NCBI GenBank assembly: GCA_002726515.1
Contig: PBTE01000149.1
Span: forward strand, 1 to 45,085
Length of the DNA stretch: 45,085 nucleotides
Reading direction: 5' to 3'
Source: Planctomycetaceae bacterium
Lineage (GTDB): Bacteria > Planctomycetota > Planctomycetia > Pirellulales > Pirellulaceae
The position numbers and the translations under genes are program-made. Positions 8,707 to 18,422 of the stretch are shown here, piece after piece. The notes below the pieces were generated by a model, which did not search any database, had not been told where the DNA came from, and saw only the letters and a list, made by a program, of their open reading frames with translations. Numbering within the stretch: position 1 is the stretch's first letter; every line of letters starts with the position of its first letter.

Positions 8707-10200
8707 TCAGGTATCGTTATCTGGTCGACTCTCGTCGGTTGCTGGAGTGTTCCGCCCTAAATCCTCGGCCCGCCTTTGCATGCTGGCCAGGCTCGCAATC
8801 GGTTTGCGGACAGCGCCACGATAGTCCCGTGTCGGAATCGTCTTGCCGGTTTTCAGCCGCTTTTCGGCTTCCGCGGTCGCCTTTTTGTACTGGGGCAGCC
8901 AACGGGCCTGAGCGACAAGCATTTCGTCAACCATTTGCCAGACTTCAGGTGGTGTGCACACGGCCCCAACCAACGGGTCGAGTAACATGGCCTGCCTCAG
9001 CAACTGGTCGTCGCCGGCAACTGCGGCGGCTACCGCCAGGCGTTGAACCTCAACGGACTGTTTACAGATGGCTGCGCATCCAAGAGGCAGAGTGATGCCC
9101 GTGGTCATGTGCAAGCCGTTCCCATCGACGTGACCCGGAGCTTCGACAACTGCGTCCGCGGGAAGGTTGCTGATCGTGTCACCATTGACACGATTAAAAT
9201 GGCCGTGATAGGTGCGTCCTGTTTCCATGCTTTCAATGATGTAACTGCCGTGTTCTTCGCTGCGTCTTTCCGACTCAAAGGAACGGGCTGGACCCTGTAA
9301 CCAATTCGGAAAAACCGTTTCGAACCAGTTGCGTCCTTCAATGCAATTTCGCAGGTACCCGGCCGTCTCGCCGTTAATCCAGGAATGATCGCCCATCCAT
9401 TGCCTCACTTCGTCCGGCCGCTTGCGATACCAGGCGAGGTACTCCGACAGATGTCCGTTGGACTCGGTCGAGAAGTGGCCGAAACGACGTAGGATGTCGA
9501 TGCGCACTTTCTCCTGGTGACGGAAGAACGGGTGTGCCTCGAGAGCGGCCAGCAATTGACCGGCGAGATCTTCGCCACGGTGTCGGATATCGACATACCA
9601 GGTCTGATGGTTGATGCCAGCGCAGACAACGTCAACTTCTTCGTGAGGAACTTGGAACACTTTGGCAATCAGTCGACGTCCATCCTGTACTCCATGGCAA
9701 AGCCCGATCGTGTCGACTCCTCCGGTCGTGTTGGCTGCCCAGGTCATCATCGCCATCGGATTGGCGTAATTAAGCAGTTGGCAGTCCCGTGCGGCGTGCT
9801 CATGAATGTCTTCACAAAGTTTGAGGATCATCGGTATGCCTCGCTGGGCGTACATGATACCCCCGGCGCAAATGGTGTCACCGACACACTGGTCGACGCC
9901 ATAGGTCAGCGGAATATTTACATCATGCTGAAAACCATCCAATCCACCGACGCGCGCAGTATTGAACACATAAGATGTGCCACGTAGCGCCGCTGCCTGG
10001 TCAGTGGTAGTCTCCAGCCTGGCGGGATGCTGGTTGGCAGCCAGGTCCTTGTGGACCAGTTGGGCAACCATGCCGAGGTTCCGCTGGGAAATGTCTTGTA
10101 AACGCAAAGTGACGTGACGGAACTCGGGCACCGAAAGCAGGTCGGCAATCAATCGTCGCGTGAAACCAATGGAACCGGCGCCGATGAACGTGATGATCAT
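8707..10200 (-). CDS. Glycoside hydrolase family 4 (alpha-galactosidase/alpha-glucosidase type)
   Basis: This 497-residue protein fits the usual GH4 size (430-500). The N-terminal Rossmann motif is 'FIGAGSIGF' (residues 5-13), which binds NAD. The central 'NYANPMA' (144-150), C168 in 'GLCHGVQ' and H198 in 'GINHQTWY' match the Mn-binding Cys/His pair and substrate-binding Asn of the family. GH4 enzymes cleave alpha-glycosides by transient NAD-dependent oxidation at C3 followed by elimination. The closest motif pattern is that of alpha-galactosidase MelA, but alpha-glucosidase or alpha-glucuronidase cannot be excluded. No signal peptide is present, so it works on imported sugars. The ATG at 10200 is clear. 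No transporter or sugar regulator is adjacent, so it looks monocistronic. Confidence 0.9.
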   Translation of the reverse strand: MIITFIGAGSIGFTRRLIADLLSVPEFRHVTLRLQDISQRNLGMVAQLVHKDLAANQHPARLETTTDQAAALRGTSYVFNTARVGGLDGFQHDVNIPLTYGVDQCVGDTICAGGIMYAQRGIPMILKLCEDIHEHAARDCQLLNYANPMAMMTWAANTTGGVDTIGLCHGVQDGRRLIAKVFQVPHEEVDVVCAGINHQTWYVDIRHRGEDLAGQLLAALEAHPFFRHQEKVRIDILRRFGHFSTESNGHLSEYLAWYRKRPDEVRQWMGDHSWINGETAGYLRNCIEGRNWFETVFPNWLQGPARSFESERRSEEHGSYIIESMETGRTYHGHFNRVNGDTISNLPADAVVEAPGHVDGNGLHMTTGITLPLGCAAICKQSVEVQRLAVAAAVAGDDQLLRQAMLLDPLVGAVCTPPEVWQMVDEMLVAQARWLPQYKKATAEAEKRLKTGKTIPTRDYRGAVRKPIASLASMQRRAEDLGRNTPATDESRPDNDT

Positions 10201-10401
10201 GGATACTGCTCAGCGAGCTTGTTACAGCAGACTCTACAAGGGTAGCACACTCCGAGATCCGGCGATGGACAAGGGCCAAACCAGAGAGCCGGCAACCGGT
10301 CGCTTGAAGGATCCGGGGATGACGACTTCCCATTCTTGGGTCTAACCGGTGTGTATGACTGAACCTGTAGCAGTTGCGACTTCAATGATTTACGTCACGT
10401 G

Positions 10402-11604
10402 TTACTTTTGCGCGATCTTCCACAAATGGCTGAAACTACGAATGTAAAGGGCGTCGTTGGCGATAGCCGGGGAGCACATGATTTCTTCACCCAGCGTGTT
10501 CGTCGCAACGACGCGGCCCTTGTCTCCCAATTCAATCACCTGCCCTACACCTTGTTCATTAAAACAATATAGATGACCACCTGCCATAACAGGCGAACTG
10601 GTGAAATTTCCCTTCAGTCGCACCCGCCAGTCGAGTTGGCCCGTGTTTGCATCCGCACATTTCAGGATCGATCCGTTCAGTGAGTAAACCTTGTCATCAT
10701 AACTGAGAGGAGTTGGCGTGGAGGGGCCCAGGTGTTCTTCCTGCCAGAGTAACTCCGGGAAATCGCTGCCCGGTTCGTAGCGTAACGCTGTTAATCCCTT
10801 GCAAGGCACATAGATCGTGTTTCCAGAAACTGTACTGGAAGGGATGTTCTTACACGCTTCCGAAAAATTCCACACTTCTTCGCCGGTCATCGCCCGGTAA
10901 GCTTTCAAGCCATCAGAGGACTGCATGACAACCAGGTCAGAATGCTCCGCACCACCGCGCAACACAACGGGTGAAGTCCAGTTGTTCTTTTGAGGCCGGT
11001 CGACCGCCCAGCGCGTTTGACCCGTATTCACATCCAGACCAAGTCCCACAGACTGGCTATCGGTTTCAATCTGTGTCACAAGCGTTTGGCCTACAACAAT
11101 CGGAGAGGATGCCAAACCCAGGCTGCCACTGGCATTCGGATATTCCAACAAAAAACCCCGCAGCCATAGCAGATTTCCCTCCAGGTCCAGGCAGACCATG
11201 TCGTTCGTGGAAAAATGCGCAAATATGCGTTGGCCATCACTGCTGGGCGTCGCCGCAGCCGTCGTTGTCTTCGGATGCGCCATGGTGCGGCCCGTGGCCC
11301 AAAACTGCCGCTCCCACCGCTTCTGGCCTGTTTCCGCATCGAAGCAGCTCACATGCAATCGGCCCTGTCGGTATCCGCTGCAACTGGTCACGACGACCTG
11401 ATCACCAATCACAATAGGTCCGGAGATTCCCTGACCTGGTAATTCAGCCTTCCAGGCAATATTCGTTCCTTCATTCCACTCCAGGAGCACCTCTTCCTCT
11501 GCGGCGACTCCCCTCCCGTCAGGACCACGAAACCGGATCCAATCCGCGCCGGGCAAGCAAGCGAAGGAAAGGAAGAACAAAGCAATCCGTACCTGGTTCC
11601 GCAT
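10402..11604 (-). CDS. Secreted PQQ-like beta-propeller protein
   Basis: The 400-residue protein starts with a signal peptide (about 1-20, 'VRIALFFLSFACLPGADW') followed at once by the 'FRGPDGRGV' signature common in planctomycete PQQ-like propellers. Repeated blades carry 'GPIVIGDQVVVTS', 'DAETGQKRW', 'DVNTGQTRW', 'AMTGEEVW' and 'DANTGQLDW', the tryptophan-docking repeats of the PQQ/BamB fold. It is expected in the periplasm or secreted. Whether it binds PQQ or any substrate is unknown, and no dehydrogenase catalytic residues are obvious. Its ATG overlaps the stop codon of the upstream gene (TGATG), which indicates translational coupling. A paralogue with the same layout lies at 20602-21861. 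Confidence 0.85.
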   Translation of the reverse strand: MRNQVRIALFFLSFACLPGADWIRFRGPDGRGVAAEEEVLLEWNEGTNIAWKAELPGQGISGPIVIGDQVVVTSCSGYRQGRLHVSCFDAETGQKRWERQFWATGRTMAHPKTTTAAATPSSDGQRIFAHFSTNDMVCLDLEGNLLWLRGFLLEYPNASGSLGLASSPIVVGQTLVTQIETDSQSVGLGLDVNTGQTRWAVDRPQKNNWTSPVVLRGGAEHSDLVVMQSSDGLKAYRAMTGEEVWNFSEACKNIPSSTVSGNTIYVPCKGLTALRYEPGSDFPELLWQEEHLGPSTPTPLSYDDKVYSLNGSILKCADANTGQLDWRVRLKGNFTSSPVMAGGHLYCFNEQGVGQVIELGDKGRVVATNTLGEEIMCSPAIANDALYIRSFSHLWKIAQK

Positions 11605-12818
11605 CAGTTGCTCCCTGTCTCGACGCTGTTTGTCTGTGGTGAACTTCGGACTGCCGCTTGCAAATGCGCACGGCTGGTCGACAAAATCGCTGTACCAGTG
11701 GCATCACACACGCGTAACTGGAACTGCCAATGGACCGTCCAGCTAACGCTATCTTCATTTTGGCACAACTTGACCAGAATGATGTTTCGCCCGGGCTGTA
11801 TCACGGCCGGTAGAGTGTATTGGTCGATCTGTGTCCCTTGATGGTATTCAGCTCGTTCAAAGAGCAACTTGCCATTGAGCCAAAGTTTCCAGGCATTTTT
11901 GCATCCCAGACGCAGTTGCACCTGCTGCTGTATTTCGCTCGTGAATTCGGCACACGCATAACCCACCACTCCCTTGAGTTTTCCAAAGGGCTGATTTAAG
12001 TCAATCATTCCGTAATCATCTTCGCTGCTGTAATCGACCCATTGAACCTTTCCTGCTTTTCCTTCGTAGGAAGCATCCAGTTGAATTTTCTTTTCCGGAG
12101 GATAGGCGACAAAAAATCCCTGGCCATTTGAATTGTCAAATGGCGCAATCAATTTCCACGTCATCAAGAAACCAAAATGCCTCGGCAGATCGACTTCTTG
12201 ACCAAGTTCTCGCAACCGTTCTGCAATGGTCTTGATCTGGTCTTCGTGGCGAGCTCCGCCCAAGGCCTTCCGATAAAGTGCAGTCGATTCGTTTCGTCGA
12301 GAGCCGTCTCTAAAGAGCACGTCAGCTTCTGTCATCAGCCGCCCCACTGCGTCACGACGAAACTCCACACCAGGATCATTCAACATCTGAGGAATGACTC
12401 GATCGGCTACCGTCTGGTCAACCTGCATCAACCACTCAAATGCCCGACGCCGTGCACGTGAGTCGTGCCGGGTATTCAACACAAATTGTTCCAGGCGTTG
12501 GACAGGCAAGGTACCCGTTCGAGTCACTTCTCTTTCGGCAATAGCATCCACGGCACTCCCCAGCCAGTTGGCCGCCAAAGGGCTGCAGCCATTCAAGCCG
12601 GCAAGAATCGCGGGCAATTCTTCCGCATCGGAATTTGCCAACAACTGCCACGCACGACCGGCCTCAACATTTCCCTGTCCGCCCGGACCCACTTCACGCA
12701 AAATGGCAATCCATTGCTGAATATCATTTGTCTGAGCAAAACTCGGCGGGTTACAGGCAAAGGACAGAAAACAAAGAAGAAAACCGGATCGCAGCCGGGA
12801 AAAGAAAGGGGATATCAT
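11604..12818 (-). CDS. Secreted protein of unknown function, helical repeats plus beta-sandwich
   Basis: The protein has 404 residues from the ATG at 12818, chosen because it starts the signal peptide ('RSGFLLCFLSFACNPPSFAQ'); a TTG at 12866 would extend the frame by 16 residues. The N-terminal half (about 30-190) is alpha-helical with HEAT-like units ('RRRAFEWLMQVDQTVADRV', 'GVEFRRDAVGRLM'). The C-terminal half is beta-rich, with 'NAWKLWLNGKLLFERAEYH' and 'VIQPGRNIILVKLCQNE', a pattern seen in carbohydrate-binding-like sandwich domains. Its stop codon overlaps the start of the PQQ-like propeller by one base, so the two are probably co-translated and may act together outside the cytoplasm. 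No catalytic motif was recognised. Confidence 0.72.
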   Translation of the reverse strand: MISPFFSRLRSGFLLCFLSFACNPPSFAQTNDIQQWIAILREVGPGGQGNVEAGRAWQLLANSDAEELPAILAGLNGCSPLAANWLGSAVDAIAEREVTRTGTLPVQRLEQFVLNTRHDSRARRRAFEWLMQVDQTVADRVIPQMLNDPGVEFRRDAVGRLMTEADVLFRDGSRRNESTALYRKALGGARHEDQIKTIAERLRELGQEVDLPRHFGFLMTWKLIAPFDNSNGQGFFVAYPPEKKIQLDASYEGKAGKVQWVDYSSEDDYGMIDLNQPFGKLKGVVGYACAEFTSEIQQQVQLRLGCKNAWKLWLNGKLLFERAEYHQGTQIDQYTLPAVIQPGRNIILVKLCQNEDSVSWTVHWQFQLRVCDATGTAILSTSRAHLQAAVRSSPQTNSVETGSN

Positions 12819-13436
12819 CGTGGGATAGTTGCCGTTTCGTAAAAGTGATGTCTTTGGACGTTGCAAAAATTGAAGGTCTCAACCCAGCCTCCGGCCGACG
12901 TGCGCCGCAGCCAGACTTGTGATCCGCGCCGGGTTCAGAGAGTATAGCCTGTCGGCGTGCCAGTGATCAAGGATTTGACCAACGTGGTGAGAAGCGGCTC
13001 ATTCACGACATCGAACGACGCGCAGCACACCTGAGGTAATCGTTGAGAACATGAGAGTTTCCGGAAGCCGAGGGCCCTGGAATTCAAGCCGGTGCGTTGG
13101 CTCAGCTCGGTTCATTCCTCGTCCGCTACTCAGGTAACCGGCCTGGCAGGCAATGTATGAAAATGTGCTCCCGGGTCCTGTGACCCGATCCAAGTGTTGC
13201 GTTCACCCGCGTTGGCCAGCTCCGAATTCTGGCCTCCCGGTTGCGGGCCGAGAACGTCCTCCGGAACAACACCCGGACTTTGTTTGGTATATATTGAATG
13301 CTGCGTGGCGGGTGGCCAGGGGAATCACCTTGTCAAACCACGAGAGGGGCGCGCCGCATCTGGTTTGGGTTGATTTCACACCCACGACCACAATTTTTCC
13401 TGATCAGTCATTTTGTTCCAACATGGAGAATTACCA
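12819..13436. other. Divergent intergenic region, 618 bp, no gene recognised
   Basis: This is the gap between a minus-strand gene starting at 12818 and a plus-strand gene starting at 13437. It should carry both promoters. An AT-rich TATATT (about 13290-13295) stands out but has no matching -35 element. Reading frames across it show no domain. A GGAG at about 13425 is the ribosome binding site of the downstream hydrolase. Confidence 0.45.
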
Positions 13437-15623
13437 ATGCGGGGGCATTCTTTCATTCGTTTTCTGGAAAACCATCGCCTGGTTGCTGTCCAGTCTTTCG
13501 TCAACTGCTGCGCTCCACTCGCGGCCACTTTGTTTTTTTGCACGTGCACACTGGTTTCCGAGGCGGGTAAACAAGAGGCTGATGGAATCCGGCCAGCCGC
13601 TGCACGGTCCGACAAAGGCCCACCTCCACTGGCGCCGGCCAATAAACAACAGACCGCTGAACAAATCGATCTCGCCGCGGTACTGGGCCAACCGATCATC
13701 AATCCCACCCAGACGCTGTCAGACGTCCAGGACTTCACTTTCGTACGTGTCCCGCCGATGCCACAGGCGAACTCGGTCGCAGAGTGGGAGCAAATTGCAA
13801 CGCGGCTGCGAAGAGACACGCTCGAAAGGATCGTTTTTCGGGGCGAAGCGAGCCAATGGCGCGACGCGACTACCAAAGTCGAATGGCTGACGACCATCGA
13901 CGGTGGTCCCGGATACCGCATCAAAAAATTGCGGTTCGAGGCCCTTCCGGGACTCTGGATACCGGCGCTGTTGTACGAACCGGCCCATCTGTCAGGTAAA
14001 GTGCCGGTGGTCATGAACGTGAACGGTCATGACCGCCAGTTGGGAAAGGCCACGCCATTTAAACAACTTCGCTGCATCAATTTGGCAAAACGCGGCATGC
14101 TTGCTCTGAATGTCGAGTGGTTTGGCATGGGACAACTGTACTCCAAAGGATATTTTCACTACCGGATGAACCAGCTTGATCTTTGTGGCACCAGCGGGGT
14201 AGCGCCTTTTTATCTTTCGATGGTGCGTGGTCTGGACCTGCTGCTTTCACTGGAACATGCAGACCCGCAGCGGGTCGCCGTGGCAGGACTCTCAGGCGGT
14301 GGCTGGCAAACAATCTTCATCGGCGCGCTCGACACGCGAGTCACTCTGGCAAATCCCGTGGCGGGATACTCCGGTTTTCGAACGCGTGCCCGGCATCCCG
14401 AAGACCTGGGAGACCCGGAACAAGCTCCGGTAGACCTGGCAATTACCGCCGACTACCTGCCGTTGACAGCGATGCTGGCTCCTCGTCCCACCCTGTTGAC
14501 TTATTGTCTGATCGACCATTGCTGTTTCAGAGCTGAACACGCTCTGCCACCACTGATGGAAGCCGCGTTACCAATTTTCAAATTGTACGGTCGACAAGCC
14601 AACCTGAGATCCCATGTGAATGTCACACCAGGCAACCATAACTTTGGCGTCGATAATCGTGAGCAATTTTACCGGATGCTGAGGGATCACTTTTACGACC
14701 ACGACACAAATTTTGAGACTCACGAAATCCCGTCGGAAGAAGAAATCAAAACTCCGGACACGCTGCATGTCGACTTACCTCCGAACAATGCCGATTTCAA
14801 CACATTGGCATCGACATTAAGTCGCGATCTGCCGCGCCATCCGGAGTTGCCCAAGGATCATTCCACGCTGAAAGACTGGCAACTAGAAAAACGGAAAGCA
14901 CTTCAGATTCTGGCAAAGATCCGCAACTGGGAGGCGCATCCCATCCATGTCCGGGAACAGGATTTTCAGGGCGGTCAGGCCAAGCTGCGTGCATTTCGGG
15001 TGGGTGAACCGTGGACGGTGCCCGTCGTGGAATTGGTTCGAGGCCAGCCACGTTCCACCGTGATCCTCGTGGCCGACGACGGTCGGCAAAGTGTCACTGC
15101 TCTTGCAAAACAACTACTCGACGCGGAGCAACGCGTGTTGGCCATCGACCCGTTCTATCTGGGGGAATCCAAGATACCAGGCAGGGATTACGACTTTGCT
15201 GTCCAAATTTCAGCCGTTGGAGAGCGGCTCCTGGGAGTGCAATCCAGTCAACTCGTGGCGGTCGCCCGCTGGGCGAAGAGGGAGTTTGACGGAGCTCCCG
15301 TCCGTGTCGTTGCCCATGGACCGCGTTGCAGTCTCTTTTCGCTCGTGGCAGCCGCGATCGCATCTGCGGCAATCGATGGCGTGGAACTTCATGGTTCGAT
15401 GGGCAGTTTGAAAGAAGTCATCGAACAAAATATGTCGCTCCATGAAGCACCCGAGTTGTTTTGTTTCGGTCTGCTCGAAGAATTCGATCTATGTCAGCTG
15501 GTGGCCCTCGTCGCTCCGCGCCCGGTCCGCTTCATCAACGCCAGTGAGCGGGTTCAAAGGGAAATGGCAATCTTGAACCCTTGCTACGATCCCCAAGGAA
15601 TCACGATTCAAGACTTCCCGTAA
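13437..15623 (+). CDS. Exported alpha/beta-hydrolase with a second, degenerate hydrolase domain
   Basis: The protein has 728 residues. The ATG at 13437 has GGAG 8 nt upstream and gives a hydrophobic leader (about residues 15-38) with several cysteines, so export or lipid attachment is possible. The first domain (about 140-420) is an acetyl-xylan-esterase-like alpha/beta-hydrolase: 'VPVVMNVNGHDR' for the oxyanion region, nucleophile S286 in 'GLSGGGW', and a C-terminal histidine H401 in 'PGNHNFG'. The second half (about 490-715) again looks like an alpha/beta-hydrolase ('STVILVADDG', 'VLAIDPFYLGES', 'LVALVAPRPVRF'), but the nucleophile elbow reads 'VAHGPRCSLFS' with no G-x-S-x-G. It is therefore probably non-catalytic or structural. 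An ester of a polysaccharide is a reasonable substrate guess, but not more than that. Confidence 0.8.
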   Translation: MRGHSFIRFLENHRLVAVQSFVNCCAPLAATLFFCTCTLVSEAGKQEADGIRPAAARSDKGPPPLAPANKQQTAEQIDLAAVLGQPIINPTQTLSDVQDFTFVRVPPMPQANSVAEWEQIATRLRRDTLERIVFRGEASQWRDATTKVEWLTTIDGGPGYRIKKLRFEALPGLWIPALLYEPAHLSGKVPVVMNVNGHDRQLGKATPFKQLRCINLAKRGMLALNVEWFGMGQLYSKGYFHYRMNQLDLCGTSGVAPFYLSMVRGLDLLLSLEHADPQRVAVAGLSGGGWQTIFIGALDTRVTLANPVAGYSGFRTRARHPEDLGDPEQAPVDLAITADYLPLTAMLAPRPTLLTYCLIDHCCFRAEHALPPLMEAALPIFKLYGRQANLRSHVNVTPGNHNFGVDNREQFYRMLRDHFYDHDTNFETHEIPSEEEIKTPDTLHVDLPPNNADFNTLASTLSRDLPRHPELPKDHSTLKDWQLEKRKALQILAKIRNWEAHPIHVREQDFQGGQAKLRAFRVGEPWTVPVVELVRGQPRSTVILVADDGRQSVTALAKQLLDAEQRVLAIDPFYLGESKIPGRDYDFAVQISAVGERLLGVQSSQLVAVARWAKREFDGAPVRVVAHGPRCSLFSLVAAAIASAAIDGVELHGSMGSLKEVIEQNMSLHEAPELFCFGLLEEFDLCQLVALVAPRPVRFINASERVQREMAILNPCYDPQGITIQDFP

Positions 15624-15954
15624 ATTGAAAAGCCACACCTGCCGCGAGGGGTCTGACAATCGGTGCCACTTGACACTTCCCTCTTTGCGCCTGACACTCG
15701 AAACGGATGGACCTGCTGGCGGCACGCATCAACATTTAATTCCATCAAATTCAGACGTTGTTCAGTTCCGTGCCGGGAACTCTCCAACAGACGGGGATCA
15801 AGGGTCGACTCGCCGGTTCGGGAAATGTTTGCTCCGCCACAACTGGTTCAGAACAGCCAACTGGACCGGGTTGACAAAACTCCCTGACGACGTTGCACGC
15901 CTTTTTCCTGCGAGCCAACACCACCAATTCATCCAGTCCACTGGGAAACACCTC
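15624..15954 (+). other. Intergenic, open but probably non-coding
   Basis: The frame of the following dehydrogenase stays open back to 15625. The 110 extra residues do not resemble any part of the dehydrogenase family, however, and no ribosome binding site precedes them. I treat this as leader or intergenic DNA. No terminator for the hydrolase was recognised. Confidence 0.45.
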
Positions 15955-16947
15955 ATGAGCCACGTCGTTCTGGCCGATGCCAATATCGATCCCCAAAAGA
16001 ACCAGCTCGATTTTGACAGTTGGAAACAACTGGGAGCAACCATTACGGAGGCGGCTTGCCAAACCGAGGACGACCTGATTGCAACATGCCGCAATGCGCG
16101 GGTCATTATCTATTTTGGTAACGACTTGCCATTCACGCGACGTGTGTTACTCGAACTGAAAGAGTGCGTACTGATTCAAAGAATTGCCGTTGGATTCGAC
16201 AGCGTCGACATCGACACGGCCTCCCGGCTCGGCATCATGGTGGCGAACTGCGCCGGCTATTGTGATGAGGAGGTAGCCAACCACGCACTGGCGTTGTTGC
16301 TGGCTTGTCACCAACAGCTTGGACGCCATCATCACACCGTGACGGCAGGTCGCTGGCAAATCGACAACGAAAGGATCACTCCGCGCTTGAGCGAGCAAGT
16401 TTTGGGAATTGTCGGACTGGGTCGGATCGGCAGCACTCTGGCACGTCGGGCCGGGCCGCTCGTGCGAAGCATTCTCGTCTGTGACCCTTACATTACAAAT
16501 GCACGCGCCCAAAGCGTGGGCTCCGAGTTGGTCGATCTTGAAACTCTGTTGAAAAAATCAGACCTGATTTCCCTGCACTGCCCCTTGACCAAGGAGACCC
16601 GGCACCTCATTGACGAGCAGGCATTGAAACTTATGAAACCTTCGGCATCTCTGGTGAACACGGCGCGGGGACCGGTGATTGATCTGGACGCTCTCCGTTA
16701 CGCGCTGGAGTCCGGTCATCTGCGTAGCGCCGGACTTGACGTCCTCAGCGTGGAACCACCTCCACAACCACTGCCTGAACTTTTGTTCTTACCTAATGTC
16801 ATTGCCACGCCCCATTGCGCTGCCTCGTCCCCCTCAGCCAAAGCAGCCAGGTGGCGCATCGGCAACGAAAGCATAGCGTCCGTGCTGGCCGGCAAACGAC
16901 CTGCCACACTCGTCAATCCACAAGTCAAGCCAAGAATGGAGCAGTGA
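15955..16947 (+). CDS. D-2-hydroxyacid dehydrogenase, CtBP-like
   Basis: The protein has 330 residues from the ATG at 15955 (GGGAAA about 8 nt upstream), the usual length of the family. The NAD-binding motif 'GIVGLGRIGSTLARR' places GLGRIG at 154-159. The catalytic triad is visible as R238 ('NTARGPVID'), E267 ('LSVEPPP') and H287 ('ATPHCAA'). The segment 'VGFDSVDIDTASRLGIMVANCAGYCDEEVANHA' (given here for residues 79-111) matches the CtBP-type subgroup with its 'Y-C-x-E-E-V' element. It interconverts a 2-oxoacid and a D-2-hydroxyacid using NAD(P)H in the cytoplasm. The exact acid (glycerate, phosphoglycerate, hydroxypyruvate or a sugar acid) is not clear. The next gene converges on it with 148 bp between. 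Confidence 0.9.
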   Translation: MSHVVLADANIDPQKNQLDFDSWKQLGATITEAACQTEDDLIATCRNARVIIYFGNDLPFTRRVLLELKECVLIQRIAVGFDSVDIDTASRLGIMVANCAGYCDEEVANHALALLLACHQQLGRHHHTVTAGRWQIDNERITPRLSEQVLGIVGLGRIGSTLARRAGPLVRSILVCDPYITNARAQSVGSELVDLETLLKKSDLISLHCPLTKETRHLIDEQALKLMKPSASLVNTARGPVIDLDALRYALESGHLRSAGLDVLSVEPPPQPLPELLFLPNVIATPHCAASSPSAKAARWRIGNESIASVLAGKRPATLVNPQVKPRMEQ

Positions 16948-17095
16948 ATTCCGGTGGGTGGACACATTTTTTTCCAATGGTTTGCGCCCGTCTCACGAAC
17001 GCGGCAATCCGGGTCGGTCGAAACGAGTAGCGGGTTTGAAAACTTCGTGCCGGTCCCGCCATCGTTCTGCCACCGGACAGGCCGCCCCGGGATTG

Positions 17096-18154
17096 TCATC
17101 GTGGACCACACTGGAAGTCGTTTCGGATGTCGAGACCAACCTCGGGATTGACCATCGGTGCCGTGGCAAGGTGGCACATTTGTGCCCCCGCCGCAAGGTA
17201 GGCCCGCAGGTGTTCCGCGGAACTGATTCCACCAACACCAACCAGGTGCAAGGGAAGATTCCGCTCCGTGATCAGTTCTCGCATCATCCTAATCTGAGCG
17301 ATCGAAGTCTCCCGAATCGCAGCACCGCATATGCCTCGTTTCTGGCTGCCGTACATCAACCGCTGTTGACTGTCGCGAACCATGGTGGCGATGCTGTTGG
17401 TTAAGGCCAATGCATCCACGACGTGGCCTACAGCCTCGAGTAACGCCATGGCAGCTTCCCTGGAAGGAATATGTCCAATTTTAAGAATGTACGGCACCGA
17501 ACCGATGGTCGACCGCACCCGTTCGGCAACCTGTTTCGAATCCTCCGGACTGAGATAAAGTTGGCCGTCGCAGGTCGTCACGTTGGGACACGAAAAATTC
17601 GTCTCGACCGCATCGGCACCACTTTCAATAGCCCAGCGGGCACAACAGGCGTAGTCCTCAGCCAGCTCGGCAATCGACCAACCGTCTTGAATGGTTCCCA
17701 CAACCGACACCGAAAGCAACTTTTCCGAAGACAACCGTGCACGCGTTTGCTCAACATCGCGTCGCCATACCTGCGGATCTTGTGATGGCATGCCAAAGGA
17801 GACGGCCCAGCTGCCTTGCATCCGGTCGCTGGTCTGGACCTCACTTTCACTCCCCGTTAACTGCCCGTTGGCAACCGGTTGTAAGTTCGGCAATGGATGG
17901 CAGACGTGTTCTCGACTTCGGACGGTTTTATACGTCAAAACATCAAAGCCCAAGCCTGCATAGTAGAGACACCACTTCCCGTTCAACAATGGTCCGGCTG
18001 AAATCCCCAGCGGTGAGGGGACAGGCCGATCACAAAATTGCCAGTCTCCCGAGACTTCCCGTACGGGCATCTCGACAAGGTCAGGCACGTGTTCGTAGTT
18101 CCACGCATAGCTGCGTGTGCGGTCGTAGCGGCCCAGTCGCTGCAAATCGTTCAT
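17096..18154 (-). CDS. Dihydroorotate dehydrogenase-like FMN enzyme
   Basis: The 352-residue protein has a TIM-barrel flavoprotein pattern: 'SPLGISAGPLLNGKW' near residues 48-62, the FMN-contacting lysine in 'VLTYKTVRSREH', 'GADAVETNFSCPNV' with the usual catalytic-loop Asn and Cys, 'YILKIGHIP' and 'VGVGGISSAEHLRAYLAAGA' for phosphate binding. This matches the DHO_dh family, which covers dihydroorotate dehydrogenase (pyrimidine synthesis) and related dihydropyrimidine dehydrogenases. The protein has no N-terminal membrane helix, and no PyrK-type partner or other pyr gene is nearby. Its true substrate may therefore differ from dihydroorotate. The ATG at 18154 is clear; no strong Shine-Dalgarno sequence was seen. 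Confidence 0.8.
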   Translation of the reverse strand: MNDLQRLGRYDRTRSYAWNYEHVPDLVEMPVREVSGDWQFCDRPVPSPLGISAGPLLNGKWCLYYAGLGFDVLTYKTVRSREHVCHPLPNLQPVANGQLTGSESEVQTSDRMQGSWAVSFGMPSQDPQVWRRDVEQTRARLSSEKLLSVSVVGTIQDGWSIAELAEDYACCARWAIESGADAVETNFSCPNVTTCDGQLYLSPEDSKQVAERVRSTIGSVPYILKIGHIPSREAAMALLEAVGHVVDALALTNSIATMVRDSQQRLMYGSQKRGICGAAIRETSIAQIRMMRELITERNLPLHLVGVGGISSAEHLRAYLAAGAQMCHLATAPMVNPEVGLDIRNDFQCGPR

Positions 18155-18422
18155 GCCCGCATTCTAACACAGGAAGTGGGCCGCGAGGTCCAGGCGGAAG
18201 ATGCAGAAAAACCTTGGTCCAGTCTCAACTTTGAGGAGGCAAGCTTTCGGCGGTACCAGATCACCAGGGTCACCACAATCGTGGAACCCGATTGAACGTC
18301 CCGGGCCGTCAGCGGCTTACATCACCATCGTCTTTCTCACTGGTTGGCCACCAGCGGAGTCCTTCCGGGACAAGTTGAGAATTTTTCGATCCCACAATGT
18401 CCCATTCGCTCCTCGTTTCTGT

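Noticed and set aside
13153..13890. 245-codon plus-strand frame across the start of the hydrolase gene
   Set aside because: It overlaps the hydrolase in another frame and translates to a low-complexity, Arg/Pro-rich sequence typical of shadow frames.
15625..15954. 110-residue N-terminal extension of the 2-hydroxyacid dehydrogenase
   Set aside because: The extension does not resemble the family, and ATG 15955 gives the standard length with a plausible ribosome binding site.
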